64,000 nt of DNA. It comes from Gloeophyllum trabeum ATCC 11539 (Eukaryota > Basidiomycota > Agaricomycetes > Gloeophyllales > Gloeophyllaceae). This document shows, piece after piece, positions 48,924-60,545 of this stretch. The stretch is taken from assembly GCF_000344685.1 (NCBI RefSeq), contig NW_006920422.1, positions 936,547-1,000,546 of the forward strand, given 5' to 3'. The notes under the pieces are model-generated. The model worked only from the letters and a program-made list of their open reading frames with translations. It did not search any database and was not told the DNA's origin. Numbering within the stretch: the stretch's first letter is position 1; each line of letters opens with the position of its first letter. The position numbers and the translations under genes are program-made.

Positions 48924-50152
48924 TCATGCTTCAGCCTCAAGGAACCCTTTCTTGAATGCTGCAAGCGCTGTCAATTGCAGCCACATCCAAAAGGCTCTGA
49001 TTGGCGTCCGCGCTTACCTCCCGGGACTACAGCAGAGACATACATCACGCAAGTGATGGGGGTCAAATCGTCCTGTTCCTCTTCTTCCTGCACGGTCTTC
49101 TCCCAAGTCGTCGCGATCTTCTGCGCAAGGCTTTCAAGGGACGCATCTGCGGAATGACATCGTATACCGAGGCACGTCCCGAATTCGCGGAAGGCGAGGC
49201 GCATCCTGAGAGGTACGTCGAAGTAGCCGCTCTCACTAACGTCTCCTACAGCCATGAGCACTGGCGTCAACGGACGGCACCGAGGTGCAGACGACTCACG
49301 AAGATCCCCGAACGCGCTCTCCGTGATCCCCCTCGCCCACTCCTCTCCGGGCTCATCGACGCACCAATGACTCGTCCACAGCGTCATCCCCAAGTCCAGC
49401 GGATCACTACTCCCATACCCCCTCCACTTCGTCTCCAATATCTTCCTATAATCCTCAATCTCCCCCCGCAACACTGGCGTGCCCGCCGTCTTCTGCAGCA
49501 GCGAGTACACCACATACCCATCAATCGGGTCGAGGTTCCCCTCGCTGCGCACGAGCGGCTGTGCGAGGTCCACCGACATCTTCCAGAACATCCGCGGCCG
49601 CGCCGCCTCCCTGTTCACCACGAACTTCGGGTGCACCGCGCGCGCGAGCTGCACTGCCAGCTCGTTGTACCGGCGCTCGCCCGAGGCGACGCTCATCCGG
49701 TTCAGCGCGAACATCCACACTGTCAGGTAGTGGAAGTACTGGCCATCCCCGTCCGGGCCGCTCTCTTCGACCTTGCCGATCCGCAAGCCACCCTTGAGCG
49801 GCTCGGCGTCGGTCGCACCGGGGAGGCGCGCGCGGTCCTCGCGCGTGCGTCCGAGGATGTCGTGCACGGTCTCGATGAGCCGCGCGGCGAGGGTGAGGTA
49901 GGTTGCATCGGAGGTTATTTTTGAGAGGGTGAGCAGGTTGACGACGCCGAAGCCGTCCGTCCAGAGGTATCGCCCGCGGTGGCCTCCCACCGCAGGCGGC
50001 GGAATCCATGATTTCACCGCGGGTCCATCTGGGAAGGGCCCGTACACCTTCTGCATTGTCTTCAGGAGCGGCTGCACGTCAACCGCATGGGGTGCATTGC
50101 TCGCCATACTTCGCGTTGGAGACATCTGTTCAGACTGTCTGGGATAGTCCAT
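48924..50152 (-). CDS. Conserved protein, probable (alpha/alpha)6-barrel (AGE/six-hairpin-like)
   Basis: Exons 50152-49018 and 48958-48924 (59-nt intron) give 389 residues ending GAFKKGFLEAEA. An alternative without splicing ends in GCGCN at 48971. The start at 50152 is the first Met; MASNAPHAVDV, 16 residues in, is also plausible. Visible blocks: GRYLWTDGFGVVNLLTLSKI, AARLIETVHDILGRTR, LKGGLRIGKVEESGPDGDGQ, YFHYLTVWMFALNRM and LDLGMTLWTSHWCVDEPGEE. Repeating amphipathic helices with aromatic/acidic loops suggest a six-hairpin or epimerase-like toroid acting on sugars, but I see no assignable catalytic pair. I believe related proteins occur in fungi and actinobacteria without assigned function; this is recollection, not a search. 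Confidence 0.8.
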
Positions 50153-51213
50153 CCACGCCCGGTAGGAATTGGCTTACCTGGTGGAAGCCGAGTGAGCTGT
50201 AGGAGTCAGAATACCCAACGAAGGCTCGGATGTCCCGGAGGCCCTAAGATTCCCTGTCAGGCGTAGGCTGAGCTCACTGACGGAATTTTGTCAACTGGCT
50301 CGGACTTGATCACTGTCTACTTGCTTACCTAGGAGGCCGGGGTAGGTTCAGCCGATATATCGTGAGCCAGTTTATGATCAAACCCCTATGTTTTCAAGAG
50401 GCTGTCAGGAATTGCTATTTGACATGAACAGTGGAAGTGGTCGATGGCTCGAATTGTCACTGTTCGCACACACATGATATACGAGCGAGTGAGGATTCGT
50501 CGCGAAAGCCACTAATGCATGACGTCAATCCCCCTTTTCTCGTGGAATTGGCCAAAGGCTGCAGTGTCATGGGACGCGTCGCCAGACTATTTCCTTTATT
50601 CCAGTGCAGAGCAGCACTCCGAAGGATGACACGGTACTTAGGCCAGCTGCGGTAGCCCAAAAGCAACCACTGAAATATGAAAGGCAAGAGGTGAGGCTGA
50701 ACTTTCAGTACTCTGATCGGTACCGGAGGTGTCCATTGCCACATATCTCAGGCTGCCGCTCACCCACGAAGCGTCTAATCCAGACGGACCTCAAATTCAG
50801 GCTTCATCCTCTCGACGCTTGGTGAATGCTCGCATACGGCCATTACCTGAACTCAGGTACCTGCACGCCTAGTCCACTTCGAAACACTGCTGCCTTCCTG
50901 CCTTTCTCCGTTGATATCATCTACGCTGTGGCCCCCAGGATAATAACAAGCCGACTGGTTTCCTGACGGCCACGGTCTGACTCTGTTTTCTGACCCGTCG
51001 TGCGTCGTGATGATCATCCTGTCCAAGTTTCTATAACCGCCGAACCTTTTGATGTTCGCCCTCACTGAGTTCAACTATAGACCTCGATCGAGGTTCCCGT
51101 CTCGGTTCGTTGCTTATAACCAGTGTTGTTCAAGGACTGACCATAACTGCTGACCGTCGAGCGCTGTGGCCAGAGAACCTTCCTCAAGCCGCCGACCGTA
51201 GACTGACCGCGCC
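50153..51213. other. Intergenic stretch between divergent genes
   Basis: No coding frame with a recognisable motif; contains the 5' flanks of two divergent genes. Confidence 0.45.
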
Positions 51214-52131
51214 ATGAAGACGTCAACTCGTGTACTTCTCGCGATCTACGCACTCTGCAATCTCAGCGGTACACTATCCGCACTCGTCAACACGACAATC
51301 GACGACACCTACGGCGACCCGCTCACCGGCGCACAGGTCAGCTACGCGCCCGAGAGTGCGTGGAACGCAGAAGGCCCTGGGACGACCTGCGCCGGGTGCA
51401 CCGCGCACCCCGCGCAGGCGAGCATGTACGACTTGACCTGGCACGACGGGACGTTCTCCGTCACGCCCGGGTCCGACAACGACACCGGGTCGATCCTCTC
51501 GCTATCAGTGCCGTTCAACGGTACGTCCGACTTGTGATCCCGCTGAAACAATACCAGAGTAACCGACCCTCCCGCCGCGATGACAGGAAGCGTCCTATAC
51601 GTCTTCTGCGCCCTGACGTTCACGTACGACCACCCCGCTGGCAACTCCGACATGCAGTTCTTCATCGACGGCGCGCGCGTCGGCGCGTTCGAGCTCGCAC
51701 CGAACGGGAGCACCGCGTACACGTACCAGTACCCGGTCTACGTGAACGAGTCCATCCCTGTCGGCCAGCACGTCTTCTCGCTCGAGTCGGGGCACGCGGG
51801 GAACAAGTCGCTCGTTATCTTCGATTACCTCGTTTACTCGTGAGCGTCAGAGGTTATCTCAGCTGAGGTATGAGGGCGGTACTGAGTGAATAGTAGACAT
51901 GAAGAGAACCTCAGTGAGGTTTCCACTTTAGCCCCGCTCAGCACAAGCCCTCAATCTCCTACCTCTCCTACCAGCCCTGCAGAGTCCCCCGCGGCGACCT
52001 CTGCTGGTTCTTGGTCGGCTGCTGCTCCCAAGATAAAGGCAGGCGCATTCACTGGAGGCGCACTACCAATATTGTTCCTGAGCGCAGGATGGACGATTTG
52101 GGAAGAATCACGGATGTACTGGTATACGTAG
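51214..52131 (+). CDS. Secreted or membrane-anchored beta-rich protein, two possible ends
   Basis: Exon 1 51214-51520 and exon 2 from 51587 join in phase. Signal peptide: VLLAIYALCNLSGTLSA. The ectodomain (LVNTTIDDTYGDPLTGAQVS, CAGCTAHPAQASMYDLTWHD, VLYVFCALTFTYDHP, MQFFIDGARVGAFELAPNGS, VFSLESGHAGNKSLVIFDYL) looks like a jelly-roll, carbohydrate-binding-like fold and has several N-glycosylation sites. Reading on, exon 2 stops at 51843 after YLVYS (187 residues, fully secreted). Splicing GTGAGC at 51840 to the AG at 51913-51914 joins in frame to 51915-52131 and adds a Ser/Pro/Thr stalk and a hydrophobic span (GALPILFLSAGWTIW), 258 residues. The stalk-plus-TM layout is common among homologous mushroom proteins. 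Confidence 0.78.
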
Positions 52132-52609
52132 GGATGCTTTGAGAACAATATACATTATTCATATGCCCCATCCTATCTACATCCGTTACGTTCACTTACA
52201 GATCCAAAGCTCTGGAGATATAGATATAGTAGTAATGCATGGACCAGACTCGACGACGGAAATAAATGCTGCAAATCGAATAGAATGCGTATGGATGGAT
52301 GGACCGATGATCTGTGCGTAGATTCTAATAGCGATGGAAGGGTGTAGTATAAACGCCAGAAGAAACGAGGAGAAAGGAACAACACACAGTTAACGACACT
52401 GCGCGCAACCGGGACCTGCAGACAATGCGACACCAAAAGCAAAACATGCCGCGTCAATACTCCAGCCATCCATTGCAAAACAAACAATCTCCTCCGGCGC
52501 GAGAAACAGACCGTCCGGGTTCTACGCGAGATAATATAAGGGTATCACAGCCCAGACGTACCCATGCAATATAATACCATATCCATATCCCACCCACGCC
52601 CCGGAGCAC
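52132..52609. other. Intergenic stretch between convergent genes
   Basis: No feature recognised; 3' flanks of both neighbours. Confidence 0.5.
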
Positions 52610-55062
52610 TCAGCTCCCTTCCGGCGCGCTATGCAACCGCATATTAAACCCCAGCCCGACCTCCCTCTCCCGATTCCGGTCGTGCTGCAGCTGGTCCTCG
52701 CTGTGGCCCTTCCTCGCGTCCCCCTCCGCGCCGCCAACCTGGTGGATCGGGTCCGAGTCCGCACGGTGCCCTTGCACGGGCCCCGGCGCCGGCCTCCGTG
52801 GGTGATCCTCGTTCATACTCGTCGTCCGATGCTTCATAGCCCCGCCCCCGTTCACGGGTCCCTCCTCCCCGCCCAGCCCCATCCCGCCCATCTTCTCCGC
52901 GAGCTCCCCCTCGTACTCCTGGTCTCCCCAGCTCGTCGCAACGCTGCTGCTTTCGGCCCGATCCCAGCTCGCGCTGGTCGTCACCCCGCTCTCGCCGCTC
53001 GCGCTCCTCTCCGTCTCCGGCCTCTCGATCCCCGCGCCCTCCCTCCCCCTCTCCTCCCCTCCGCCCACCTCGTTCCGCAGCCCGCTCGTACCCCCTACCC
53101 CTGCGCCCCAGAAATAGTCCACCTGCGCGCTCACCGGCGGGAAGTAACTCGCCGGCTCTCCACCCATCGCGTGCTGCCCGGTCTCCCCCTGCGAATTATG
53201 CACCGGCGCCCCCACAGCCGGGTTAATCGGCGCGCGACCCTGCGCCCAGAACACCGGCGTGCCAGGGCTCATCGTCAAGCCAGGGCTAAACATCGGCGGG
53301 CTCAGCATGTTCACATTCATATTCATCATGTACGCCGGCGGCGGGTGCGACACCTGCGACACCATCGGGCTCCCCGCGCCCTGCTGCGCGTACGCAAAGT
53401 TGAACGACGGCATGCTCGGCGTGATCGGCGGCAGCCCCGCGGGCGTCATCGCGACCATCCCGCCCGGCGTCATCACATGAGTCGCCTGCGGGCTCATGGG
53501 GTGGTGCATCGGGGACAAGTGGTGCGGGAGGGGCAGCGGGAGGGGCGGTGGCAGCGCAATCGGTCCCGGGTGGTGGTTCTTCATGGGCGAGGTCGGTGTG
53601 GCTGTGTTAGTGGAAGACGTCGAAGGATTAGAGGAAGAGAGTGACTGCGACGAAGGCGAGCCATCGCCGTGCTCGAATGGACTTCGTCGCGCGGATTCTT
53701 GCTGCATCGGCTGCTGCTGCTGCATGTACCCCGGGCTCACCATGTACATTCCAGGGTGCCCGAAAGGACTTGACGGCGCGGACGAGTTGATGAACTCGAA
53801 CTGGTACCCAGGGGGCGGCATCGGTATCGCCGTCGGTCGGCCCAGTCCCTCCAGCGCTTGCTGGTTACTGTCATGTTCAGACAGCCCCGAGCGCAAGTCC
53901 AGCGCTGCGCCTAGCTCCTGCTCGGATATCTGCCGATGGAGTGGGGACGGGAAGTGTCCGCTGGCCAGGTGCTGGAACGAGGGATGTTGCGAAAGGGATG
54001 GAGGGTGCGGGGAGTGCGGGAGCGACAAGGGGGAGTGCACTTGCGAGTGAGGGAGGGGAGAATGAGGGAGGGAGGACGATGGTTGGTGCAAGAAAGGCAG
54101 AGGCGACGTCGGAACAAGCGGTTGCGCTGATGCAGCCGATTGCGAGTATCGGTCGTAGTGGACCTTTAATTGCCGCCCGTTGTATTCGTATCTGCGCAGG
54201 GTCAGTAAACCCGCGTATAGGGGAAACGCCTGAGCTTACCCGTTGAACATGTTCACGGCGCGCTCAGCATCTGCCTCTGTAGCAAAGCTGACCGTCCCGA
54301 AGCCTCTCGATCGGCCGTCAGGTCCGAGAGCGACGTCGGCTCGCAGAATAGTGCCGGCTTGGCGAAAGAGGTCTTTCAGGTCTTGCCATTGGCAGTGGAA
54401 GGGAAGCTGCGAGGGGTCAGAAGAAGGAAAGGAACTAGACTCTGCAACCACGTACGTTTCCGACAAAGAGACTCCGCGTACCTCCGCCGCTGCTCGAGGG
54501 GCGTTCCAAGAACGCATAATCGTCGATGGACGGGGCGCTGTATGGGTTGAGCATGTTACTGCTGGGCGTACCTGTACCTGTAGGGGGAGCTAGGGAATCC
54601 AGATCGACAGGGAGCCTGTCCAGCCTGACCTCCAGCACGCGTGTCTGCCAACTGTAGCCGTTGAACATGTCGATCGCCCGCCCCGCATCCTCGGCAGAGG
54701 CTAGCAGGACGGTGCCATAGCCCCTGCTCCGATTGTCGGGCCCGAGGGACACGTCTGCGCGGAGGACCGTGCCTGCTTTGCGGAAGAGATCCTTGAGGTC
54801 CTGCCAACGGACGCGGTAAGGCAGGTTGCCGACGAAGAGCTGCGTGCGGGTGTCCTTCTGGGGGACGGACGAAGACGAGGAGGTGGCTAGCTGGATGATG
54901 GCCTCGATGTCGTCGTTGCTGGGCAGCGTCGCCGGGGCCGGCGACGTAGCGCTGGGTACGGGGGACACGGAACGCGAAGGCGGGTGCGAGGTGTCCTAAG
55001 CCGTTATGAGCAGCGCTCGGAGACTGGGAATGCGGGGAACGCACCGGACGCAGAGAACCCAT
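52610..55062 (-). CDS. Two-RRM RNA-binding protein (Gbp2/Hrb1-like)
   Basis: Exons 55062-55045 (18 nt), 54995-54456, 54406-54240 and 54191-52610 give 768 residues. RRM1, about residues 55-135: TQLFVGNLPYRVRWQDLKDL (RNP2), then RSRGYGTVLLAS (RNP1). RRM2, about 178-265: SLFVGNLPFHCQWQDLKDLF, then RSRGFGTVSFAT. Both share RxxW-QDLKDLFRxAGT, the form seen in fungal nucleocytoplasmic shuttling poly(A) RNA-binding proteins Gbp2 and Hrb1. The remaining 500 residues are low complexity: Pro/Ser/His-rich with YMQQQQPMQQE and Met/Pro runs, then an acidic-basic tail. Such tails usually mediate assembly with other RNPs. The long plus-strand frame over this exon is a shadow caused by GC-rich codons. Confidence 0.9.
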
Positions 55063-56167
55063 GTTGGGCTGGATGAACGAGCGACTCTGGCTAGCAATCG
55101 TGTATGTGCGTCGCGGACGAAAGTAAAAGGGGCCTGCCTCGGTACAGAAAAGAGGAGCCCTGACGTATCCTGAGAATGGCAATCCGTCCTGCGTAGCGGC
55201 ACCCTGGCAATCCGTGACGAAGCGAGACGAACCGTGACTCCTACCCAGCGATTGTATCGGCGACCTACAGTGATTAACATCAACATGACTTGCTACTTTG
55301 CCCTACGTATCTACTACAACTCAGCCTTGACATGGTGATATACAGTGGTGAAAGCGACGAGCAGAGAGTTGGCCGAGTTGCACGGAGTTTTGCTTCGCTA
55401 CCACTGCGCCACGCTATGAATCAGACTCGCGCGTTGACCTCGCAGTAACTATATACGACGTCATAGCCATCGGTCACTGAAATAGCGCGTTGAGCGCGTC
55501 GTTCACTTGCACTGCCAGACTGATTCGCCGCGGCTGCCTCATCCTTGTACGTCTGTCATTCGCCACCTCGTCCGTGGGCCGCACTGCAACAACAGCTTCG
55601 TCTGTATGCGGCTCGACTTACGGTGTCCTGTACGAGCGACGGAAGGCATACATGCATCTTCCGGAAGCTTCATTTCGGGAGAACACCGCAGCGCGACTAA
55701 TCCGAGCAGCAGATGAGTCGGCGTCCACATGAGAGAGGGGAGCAAGGTACGTATGTACCATCTGAAGCTGACGTCGATATCAAGTCAGTAGACCATCGCG
55801 TGCTGGTTGGTCGTTACCTCATCAGTGGTGGGTGACCTACTACTTCTCAGGCGGCAATTGCATTTCGCAGTGTAGCGGCTCGCGTATACTTCCAGCTGAC
55901 TACTCAGCCTTGGTACGAAACCCGTAGTCCACTACGTACATGTCCAGGATATCACCATCCTCTGTCGGAGATCCATCAGGAGTGCATGGATTAAAAAGAG
56001 AGCGCCCACTGAGTACGACACAATACACCTGACCGCGAATTACGCATACATAAAGACGGGATACAGAAAACCGAGTAGTCCATACAAGATACATCGTCTA
56101 AACCAAAAAACGCACCAGCCCGTTAAAGGTCCGCAATCCTACACCCCCCCTCCATCCACATCCATAA
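55063..56167. other. Intergenic stretch
   Basis: 5' flank of the RRM gene and 3' flank of the sphingomyelinase-like gene. A minus-strand segment at 55392-55411 (TGGCGCAGTGGTAGCG) matches a tRNA A-box, but no B-box or cloverleaf follows. Confidence 0.45.
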
Positions 56168-59059
56168 TTACGCCGTACACCCCTCCGCGTCCTGCGTCCA
56201 CTCACACAACTCGCGCTGGAAGCCCGCGCGCCTCGTCTGAACATTCCAACCAACCGTAAGCACCACATCCTAAGGCAAGAAATAGAGCGGGAGACACGCG
56301 TACCTTGCCCAGGAACGCCTTCAAAATCCCGCTCAAACCCGTAACCTCGCACCGCGCGCGGTCCCTATGGCTCCGATCCAGCGCGTGCGGGACCATCCCC
56401 ATGTCCATAACCTCCTGCGCCCCGTGCAGCCCCGGCACCCCGGGCGTCACCGTATTCTACCACCATAATCAGCACCTCCCTCCCAAATTAAACACTCATC
56501 TCCATATCGGAAGAGACACTCACGCAATCATCCTCGCTGCGCATACTCTGCATCTGGCACAGCGTCTTCTCCTTGCACTCGCCCCTGCACGGCCGCCGGC
56601 GCACGCCCCCGTTCTTGCGGTGCTGGTACAGCCGGAAGAGCGTGTCGTTGCGCGCCATGAGCGCCGTGAGGTTGTGCCAGAACGCGGGCGAGAGCGGCGC
56701 GGAGGCGGGCAGGTCGACCAGGGGCCCGTAGGACTCGCGCGCGCTGTAGAAGAGGGACCATTTGGCTAGGACAGGGAGGTTAGGCGGGGGAGGGAGGGAA
56801 AGCAGGGAACGTACGTTGCTTGCGGAAGCCCGGCGCGGACATGTTGGCTTTAAAACGGATTCAGTATGGGGATGTACACCCATACAAAACGACACAGTAA
56901 TACTGACTGAAGTACGACTTGGCGTCCATGACCTCGTACGTATCCGGGTCCACCTCATAGACCTTGAACGCGGGATTGCCGCCTATCACCAACGATATTC
57001 AGTCGCTTTCATGCATGAATATGCACAGAGAATATAGGCGTACTGCGCGGGGTGAGAGCGGGCGCGACGAGCCCGACGCTCACTGCGTTCTCCGCTGTCC
57101 GGTTCTTATAATCAGAGTAGGCGATCTGTAGCTCGTCCTGCAGTGGCCGCTTAGGGATTCCATATCATACCAAAACTATGGAACGACGTACAGAGTGCGT
57201 GTGCCCAAAGAACTGCCCCGCAATCGTATTCTTATACCTCTGCACAATCTGGTCGTAATAGTTCGACTGTCCCCCAATAAGCTTTTGACCAGCGCAATGA
57301 GAGAAGAACTAGTCCGATGCGCACCTGGTCCCACATGATATCGCCCTTCCCCACAGGCGAGTGTCCGATGATCCACACTCGCTGGCCGGCGTCTTCGGCT
57401 GCTTGGAGCTCCTGCACCATGAAGGCGAGGATGCCGTTCGGATCTGGTCTGTGGAGGAAGTCGGGATGAGACGAGATATGAGGGTGGTCAGGAGACACAC
57501 TGCTGCTCGTCGCTGTCATAGAGCCAGAAGCTAGGGGTGTTCATGCGTCAGACGATCCAGAGCAAATCCGGGACGGCAAGGTCACGCACTTCTGTTTATA
57601 CCAGTAGTTCGTGTTGATAGATATAATCCTGCCAAATCACCCAGTCTCAGCCTTGCTTTAGACATAAACATACAAGGCCAGACGCACTTCAACTTCGTCC
57701 CAGGGACAACCGTCGCATAGCTCCCCGACCTATGAACCAGCTGGTATGCCGAGGTCGAATTAATCCATTTCTAGGACACGTCAGAATCTCGCCATTGTGG
57801 ATGAGATCGAAGCACGCATACCCTCCAGCCTTGGCTCTGGACGTCGAACACCCACTGCACGTTCGGCGCCTCGGTCGTGCTGCGGGGGAAGTTGTTCACG
57901 GGCGCAGAGTCACTTGAAGCAGTAGGGTCGCATGAGGACATAACCCGTCGTAGGTCCTACTGAAATTACTTACTGGTTGCCTAGAAGTTTCAAGTCAGTA
58001 TCACAACACTGCGTCCTGCGAATGGGTACATACCGATTACGCCGAAGACCGGGAAGCCAAGTCGGGAGGCCATCTGGTGGTTGAACTCTTGCAGATCCTT
58101 CGTGACTTCGCTGCACAGACGTTCGCTCATTCAATGATGGACTACTCAGATATCTTGCAGACGTACTTCTGATCAAGCAACCATACGGCGGCTGTGTTGT
58201 GAAATTAGAAGGCGCAGGTAATCTAGTCAGCTAACCTCATACCTTCAGCAACATCGCCAGTGAAAAGGGAGAACATTGCGTCCGGGGCAGCCTCTTGCAC
58301 TGCGCTCAGCATCGAGTCCGCGAGAGACGGCGGGGAGTCACAATTCCTCTCTCCATGGTGCCTAGCCTCGACCTTGATGTTGTGCCCTTTCTTCGACTCT
58401 TGATCGTCATAGTGTCTGCAGCAAATCGGTTTCGTGCAGTTCACTTCCGCACCGACCTGCTCTACGGTTCAGACAGCTCTGATTGCAATAGCGTATTGTA
58501 CCCACTGTGTACTGCCTATCAATGTGCACGTCACTAAAATGCGCGACCTTGAATGGCGTTCTCCCGGTGGAAGTGAACGTCTGCGGTGTATCTGGGGCAG
58601 ACTTCGGGAACTTGACTGGCAACTCGTTCACCGGGGGTGGTTGGCAGAGACCGAACACTGCATCGCACATCTTCGTCGCGGTTTCGCCTCCGACATCGAT
58701 CTTCCGTAAGTCATGAGCGAGGATGGGAGCTTGGTCTTTGATTGCGCCTGCGCAGACATCCGGATCCTCGATCTAACGTAACAGTACCCACATTACAGCG
58801 GTCAAGCACGCACAATGCATAACCCTCTACTCACCTGAAAGACCGTGCATATGTTCGTAATCGCACTGACGAAGGTCTCGTCGCCCTTCCTGGCCAGGGT
58901 CTGGAGCGGAGCTAGCGCGGCATGGCAAGACTGGCAGTCCACCGCCTGCTGGATGGCCCGAATGATATCCAGAATGCCGTTCACGTCGACCTCGGGCGCG
59001 GCGCTCGCAGAGCCTGTGATCGCAGCAGTCGCCCAAGCAAGGGCGGCGAGTCTGACCAT
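56168..59059 (-). CDS. Acid sphingomyelinase-like phosphodiesterase with saposin domain
   Basis: Secreted or vacuolar metallophosphoesterase expected to cleave sphingomyelin-type phosphodiesters. Eighteen exons: 59059-58835, 58772-58506, 58456-58243, 58191-58167, 58110-58034, 57980-57974, 57912-57822, 57770-57688, 57628-57590, 57530-57501, 57448-57325, 57266-57192, 57137-57044, 56982-56908, 56847-56815, 56765-56524, 56456-56304, 56236-56168; 640 residues, all in phase. Signal peptide LAALAWATAAITGSASA; saposin-B cysteines in DCQSCHAAL, ITNICTVF, VCAGAI and CDAVFGLC. Metal ligands: HFSDVHID, FTGDVAE, GNHD, IIGHSP and FGHTHS. The 7-nt exon 57980-57974 supplies most of GNH. The C-terminal part has ANMSAPGF-like (here TNMSAPGFRK) and several cysteines as in the family. 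Confidence 0.93.
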
Positions 59060-59400
59060 CGTCGCAGGTGCTTGGCCGCTAAGCGGAGAGATGAGCAATC
59101 CAACGCACGCAGCATCCGTGTGGAGATGGAAATTATTCTTGGTACTTTACCCAACACGGCTATGTATGGTTACAGAACAAACTCGCATGGATGACGGTAC
59201 TGTCCGCAAGGACACTGGCACTAACTCTGATAATGTAGCATCGTCGACGTCGTGCACGGCGTCGGGCAGGTCATCGACGCTCTTGATCGAAGTTGAAGCT
59301 CTTGACGGCACAACTACTCTCTCACTTTACCCTTGACCTTAGGCCTGTGGCAGCAATTTTGGCACCCCCGGTCCGAGTTTCTTCCAACTTTCCCTTTGAT
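59060..59400. other. Divergent promoter region
   Basis: Between the divergent sphingomyelinase-like and BTB genes; no specific element recognised. Confidence 0.5.
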
Positions 59401-60545
59401 ATGAGCAATGCGCAAGACGGGATAGAACGTCCACCCGCCTCTGAAGGCATGGCATCGAAGCATCCCGTCCACTACTTCGATGATGGAAGCATCGTCCTCT
59501 GCCATGCACAGCGAAACGAAGCAAGCAGTCCTCCATAGCGTGCAGAAGACATTACTTTCTCTACACTCGGAAGTCTTTGCGGACATGCTGAGGCTGCCTG
59601 TCCCCCCAGAGGCCCAGATGTACGAAAGAGTACCATTGGATCAGCTCCCTGACACCGCAGAACAAGTGGAAACTATGTTGGATTGTCTTTACAAGCCCAA
59701 GTACATCATCTCCTGCGACGTGGTATTTCCGTACTGACATTTATCGTCCTAGCTCTTTGCATCAGGTGATGGATACCACGAAGTACGCGATTTCGGACAT
59801 CCGGGAAGTCGCGGTGGACAAGTTGGAGACGCAGTGGCCTATTGCGTTGGAAGAATGGACTGCACTCGACAGGCATAAAGAACGCTTACACTCAGAGCGG
59901 CTCCACGCTTTGCATGGGACGTTGATGACCGTGACGATACTTAGTCAAATCCCGGAGGTTGCGTCGGCCATACGGCTCGCAAGGGATTTCGACGTGCCCT
60001 CTATCCTCCGGGCCACTTTCTATGAAGCGTCTCTGATCAATCCTGTCCACGACTGGGACACCTGGTAACGAAGCCCGTAATGCTGACCCTCTCAGGAAGG
60101 GATGTCGTTCTGCCCGGTGGCATCTGCTTGGTCACATAGACTTTAGGGCATCGGCTATTGTTCAGGAGGCCACTCAATACAAGGCTATTCAGAAGCTGTA
60201 CGGGAGATCGAGGAAACTGACCTATCAGGATGCACGCAGGCAGAGGAATGCCGCACGCAAGCAGGGGAATGCCGCATCCATTGCGGATGGTACAGTGGCA
60301 GGTTCGATTGTGTTAGGAAAATCAGCATCCTAAGATTCCTCAGGGAAATAGAAGAGTACCGATATCTTCCGCAGGATGGCTGTGGACCTCACTTTCCGGG
60401 TGTATGCAAGAGCTGCTACCGAGAGATCTCTCTTATGGCAGAGGACCTGAGGGAGGACGTATGGGAGGCGCTGCGATGGAGTCGACTACGCACCTTTCGA
60501 CATTGTCCTGCCCATGTTTCCCGAACGACCTATCACGTACCTCTG
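59401..60545 (+). pseudogene. BTB/POZ-domain gene, frame-broken
   Basis: The plus strand encodes VHYFDDGSIVLC, then in a neighbouring frame SVQKTLLSLHSEVFADMLRL and LPDTAEQVETMLDCLYKPKY. Together these are a typical fungal BTB domain, which normally mediates dimerisation or cullin-3 binding. No GT-AG intron joins the two halves: a single-base shift between about 59500 and 59530 is needed. Later blocks TTKYAISDIREVAVDKLETQ and FDVPSILRATFYEASL match the helical region after the BTB domain, and FPGVCKSCYREISLMAEDL the Cys-containing C-terminus. An intron of only about 31 nt would be needed near 60065. It may be a pseudogene or carry assembly indels; end near 60545 is approximate. Confidence 0.55.

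Noticed and set aside
49001..49924. 307-codon plus-strand frame opposite the AGE-like gene
   Set aside because: Arg/His/Pro-rich shadow of a GC-rich exon; the minus-strand protein has coherent conserved blocks and an in-phase terminal intron.
52631..53644. 337-codon plus-strand frame opposite the RRM gene's last exon
   Set aside because: It is the complement of low-complexity Pro/Ser/Gly codons and is extremely Arg/Pro-rich without structure.
55392..55411. Possible tRNA gene on the minus strand (initiator-like A-box TGGCGCAGTGGTAGCG)
   Set aside because: No B-box of the GGTTCGANTCC type, no CAT anticodon stem and no acceptor stem within the following 100 bases.
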